Positions 61,909-64,000 of a stretch of DNA of 64,000 nucleotides are shown piece after piece (positions within the stretch are counted from its first letter, which is position 1; each line of letters starts with the position of its first letter). The position numbers and the translations under genes are program-made. The notes below the pieces were generated by a model. That model made no database searches, was not told where the DNA came from, and saw only the letters and a list, made by a program, of their open reading frames with translations. This DNA comes from Verrucomicrobiota bacterium (GTDB taxonomy: Bacteria > Verrucomicrobiota > Verrucomicrobiia > Opitutales > Opitutaceae): the NCBI GenBank assembly GCA_019510185.1, contig JAEKKV010000021.1, positions 30,037-94,036 of the forward strand. The letters are read 5' to 3'.

Positions 61909-64000
61909 TTAAATATCGCTGGGCGTTAACCAGCGAAAGGAGACGACCCGAAAGCGGCGGCCGAAATTTTGGTTGGCCGAGGTGAAGCCGGTCGTTGCCA
62001 GGGTATCACTGGACAGATTAGTCGAATCCACGTAGTCGGGATAACGCTGCACCGTGGCTTCGCACCAAGCGCGGGCAAGCGGTGCCGCTGCCGACGCGTT
62101 AAGTGGGTCGCGCACTTCACCATACACCCGAATGCAAAAGGTATCGGAACGGGCGGATAAGACCGGGCCCACGGCTTGCAGAATATCGGCTTGGCTGAGC
62201 CAGCCTGGCAGGCCGGTCAGGCGATTGGGAACGGCATTGGGAACTTGACTGGGGGTGGTCGGATAAACCGTCGTTCCTGCGCCCGTAAACGTGCCGGTTG
62301 TATCTGCGGGCCTGTTTAAAATGGAAGTTCCCGTAGTGGCATCAATGGCTGCCTGAAGCGGTCCGGCGAGGCAGGCCGTGTCCGTGTCGTGCAGGCTGCG
62401 GTTGATAAAATGGGCGAGCGAAAGAAAGGGCCCACGCATTCTGACTTGGAGAACAATTTTCTCCGCCAACGCTTCAAGTTGAGCATCCGTGAGATCTCGA
62501 AAGCCCGCATAATCTTCTGGGTCTTGCCCGGCGGTCCCGCTGGTCGGCAGGCTGCCTGCCTTGGCCCAAGGATAGACGGCGCGTGGGAACGCGTTAAGGG
62601 CAACCGCGCTCCAAGCCGGCGAATAGGCGGGGTTTTTGAGGGGAGCCGTGCGCAGGCTCGCCAGAAGCGATCTCCACGCCTGAATGGACGTGGAATTCAC
62701 ATTAAACGCGCCTTCGATCATTTGATAACGGGCGGGCGTGGATTCTCCGGGCATTGTCCGTGAACCAGTCGAATGGTCGGTGCCGCTCCCGCCATTCAAG
62801 CCCAAGTCGGCCTTGGTGGGCACATAGCCGGCGGTAAAGGTCAGCCGGGAGTTGGGCAGGTCGGCTACGCCCGGAGTGAAGCTCGCGGTCGAAGCTGCAT
62901 TTTGGGGCAGGGTTGAAAAATAATACGAGTCCCACAGCGCGGTATTGAGCAGATAGCTCATATCGAAAAAGCGCGTTTTGGCAGTCGGGGCCGGTGTGAC
63001 GACACTGGCCGACGGGTCGCCTTGCAGTACGTAGGCGTCGTAAACGTTGTTATTGGGATAGGTGTTATCAAGAGCCCCCCCCGTGATAATTTCACGCTGC
63101 CTTACAAAGGGATTGAAACGTGAATTGCCGAAAGCGGCACCGGGTTGGTGACCAACGTTGAGATTTTCGTCGTCGGCCGTTAGATTGGCATGTTGCAAGA
63201 AGCCCAGCGAAAGCAAAGTGCCGCCATCATTGGCTGGATCGCGACGGGGAACATCGAAGAGAACAACCTCCTGGATACTTCCCGCATTATAATTATATCC
63301 CCAATATGCAGGAGTGAAGCCGACGGCGAATTGGTCGCGCTGCGCCACGCCTGCTCCGCTGGAGGTGCGCACCGCGGCATAGTACGGGGGCCGGGTATGA
63401 AATCCGTTGCCAAAGCTGCCGAGGCCTGAGCGCGGCATGGAGCTCTTGGGCATCACAAGATTGGCGGCTCGCAGATTATAGTCGGCGAAGACTTGCACGC
63501 CTTTTTCTGCGGCCGAAGTGCCTTGGCCCGGCCAGATGGGATAGTAATCAACACCACCCAAGGGTTTATAGCTAAGGGCGGCCTCGTCGCGGGTGATCCA
63601 ATCCTGTGTGCCCTCGGTCGCCGAGTTTCCGATCATATCGACATGCTGATGCTTTGTCACTATGGTATCGGTTGCGTCCAACAAACTGATGCTAAAATTA
63701 CCGCTATCCGTCATTCGCATCGTGTATTTATTAGCTGAGCCGTCGATCGTCGAAATGATCGGCCAGCCGCTCGGTCCGCTAGAGGCGGCTGTTACCATAT
63801 AGGCAACATTAGGGACATCACCTTCGGATAGGGCGATGCTCGAAGCCGAGTTCGGGCTTCCGTTCTGATTTGAAGCTATGCTGTAAATTTTTTGCTTTCC
63901 GGGAGGCAGATTGATGGAGGGAATCGTAAAGGTAACCTGACCTAGGAGGGATTGGGCAGATTGAGTTATTCCCGTGATCGAAGCGTTATGGGCCGCAGTA
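61909..64000 (-). CDS. Verru_Chthon cassette protein A-like, 5' end beyond window
   Basis: At least 696 aa. The frame stays open to the right edge (reading T-A-A-H-N-A-S... inward), so the ATG at 63798 is only an internal Met. The C-terminal part, FCIRVYGEVRDP, then LARAWCEATVQRYPDYVDST, is the ending I recall for Verru_Chthon cassette protein A. Earlier parts are Ser/Thr/Asn-rich. The family is known from Verrucomicrobia beside pilin-like proteins; its function is unknown. Lower GC than the rest of the window. Confidence 0.7.
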   Translation of the reverse strand, partial: TAAHNASITGITQSAQSLLGQVTFTIPSINLPPGKQKIYSIASNQNGSPNSASSIALSEGDVPNVAYMVTAASSGPSGWPIISTIDGSANKYTMRMTDSGNFSISLLDATDTIVTKHQHVDMIGNSATEGTQDWITRDEAALSYKPLGGVDYYPIWPGQGTSAAEKGVQVFADYNLRAANLVMPKSSMPRSGLGSFGNGFHTRPPYYAAVRTSSGAGVAQRDQFAVGFTPAYWGYNYNAGSIQEVVLFDVPRRDPANDGGTLLSLGFLQHANLTADDENLNVGHQPGAAFGNSRFNPFVRQREIITGGALDNTYPNNNVYDAYVLQGDPSASVVTPAPTAKTRFFDMSYLLNTALWDSYYFSTLPQNAASTASFTPGVADLPNSRLTFTAGYVPTKADLGLNGGSGTDHSTGSRTMPGESTPARYQMIEGAFNVNSTSIQAWRSLLASLRTAPLKNPAYSPAWSAVALNAFPRAVYPWAKAGSLPTSGTAGQDPEDYAGFRDLTDAQLEALAEKIVLQVRMRGPFLSLAHFINRSLHDTDTACLAGPLQAAIDATTGTSILNRPADTTGTFTGAGTTVYPTTPSQVPNAVPNRLTGLPGWLSQADILQAVGPVLSARSDTFCIRVYGEVRDPLNASAAAPLARAWCEATVQRYPDYVDSTNLSSDTLATTGFTSANQNFGRRFRVVSFRWLTPSDI

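Overview
The window is about 64 kb of high-GC bacterial chromosome that most likely comes from a verrucomicrobium of the Opitutaceae type. The support is a murC-murB fusion inside the division and cell-wall cluster, a 3'-terminal gene resembling Verru_Chthon cassette protein A, many lipoproteins and an IPT/TIG lipoprotein, and a secreted hemicellulase block. The taxon is an inference from gene content; there is no rRNA gene here.

Layout. 1-12.5 kb: housekeeping and envelope genes: nadA (cut by the left edge), an M23 peptidase, two lipoproteins, hemW, a secreted endonuclease/phosphatase-fold enzyme, an M48 membrane protease, xseB-dxs, a Cys-rich secreted peptide, a helical-repeat protein and a secreted beta-helix protein. 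12.5-15.2 kb: a lower-GC patch around a tRNA-Gly(CCC). It holds an unknown gene and what looks like a decayed ABC-three-component (ABC-3C) conflict locus: a small membrane peptide, a C-terminal-domain protein, a middle component, and only the last part of the SMC-like ATPase, joined out of frame by a deletion. 15.2-20.8 kb: recR-ybaB, an epimerase, a DJ-1 protein, and an asnB-glycosyltransferase pair. 20.8-27.9 kb: a gap-pgk-tpi glycolytic operon, a GH13 glycogen/starch enzyme and mnmA. 28-32.9 kb: a FUSC transporter, a TPR lipoprotein and a PilB/GspE ATPase with a small companion.

32.9-53.6 kb is the dcw cluster, all on the minus strand, transcribed mraZ - small ORF - rsmH - ftsL-like - ftsI - murE - murF - mraY - murD - LysM lipoprotein - ftsW - murG - murC/murB - ddl - ftsQ - ftsA - ftsZ - obgE. 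Many start/stop codons overlap, so translation is probably coupled. Just upstream of mraZ lie four 10-bp-spaced G-rich repeats that match the known MraZ operator layout, overlapping a -35-like TTGACC.

54-61 kb is a four-gene, minus-strand set of secreted glycoside hydrolases (GH97, GH51, GH43, GH43 with a discoidin-like module), suited to arabinoxylan or related side-chain sugars. 61-64 kb has distinctly lower GC and carries an unknown secreted protein and the Verru_Chthon A-like gene, which runs off the right edge.

The parts most worth a second look are the ABC-3C remnant with a GGGDIA motif shared by two neighbouring genes, the small ORF wedged between mraZ and rsmH, the hairpin-rich gap upstream of mraZ, and the Verru_Chthon locus.
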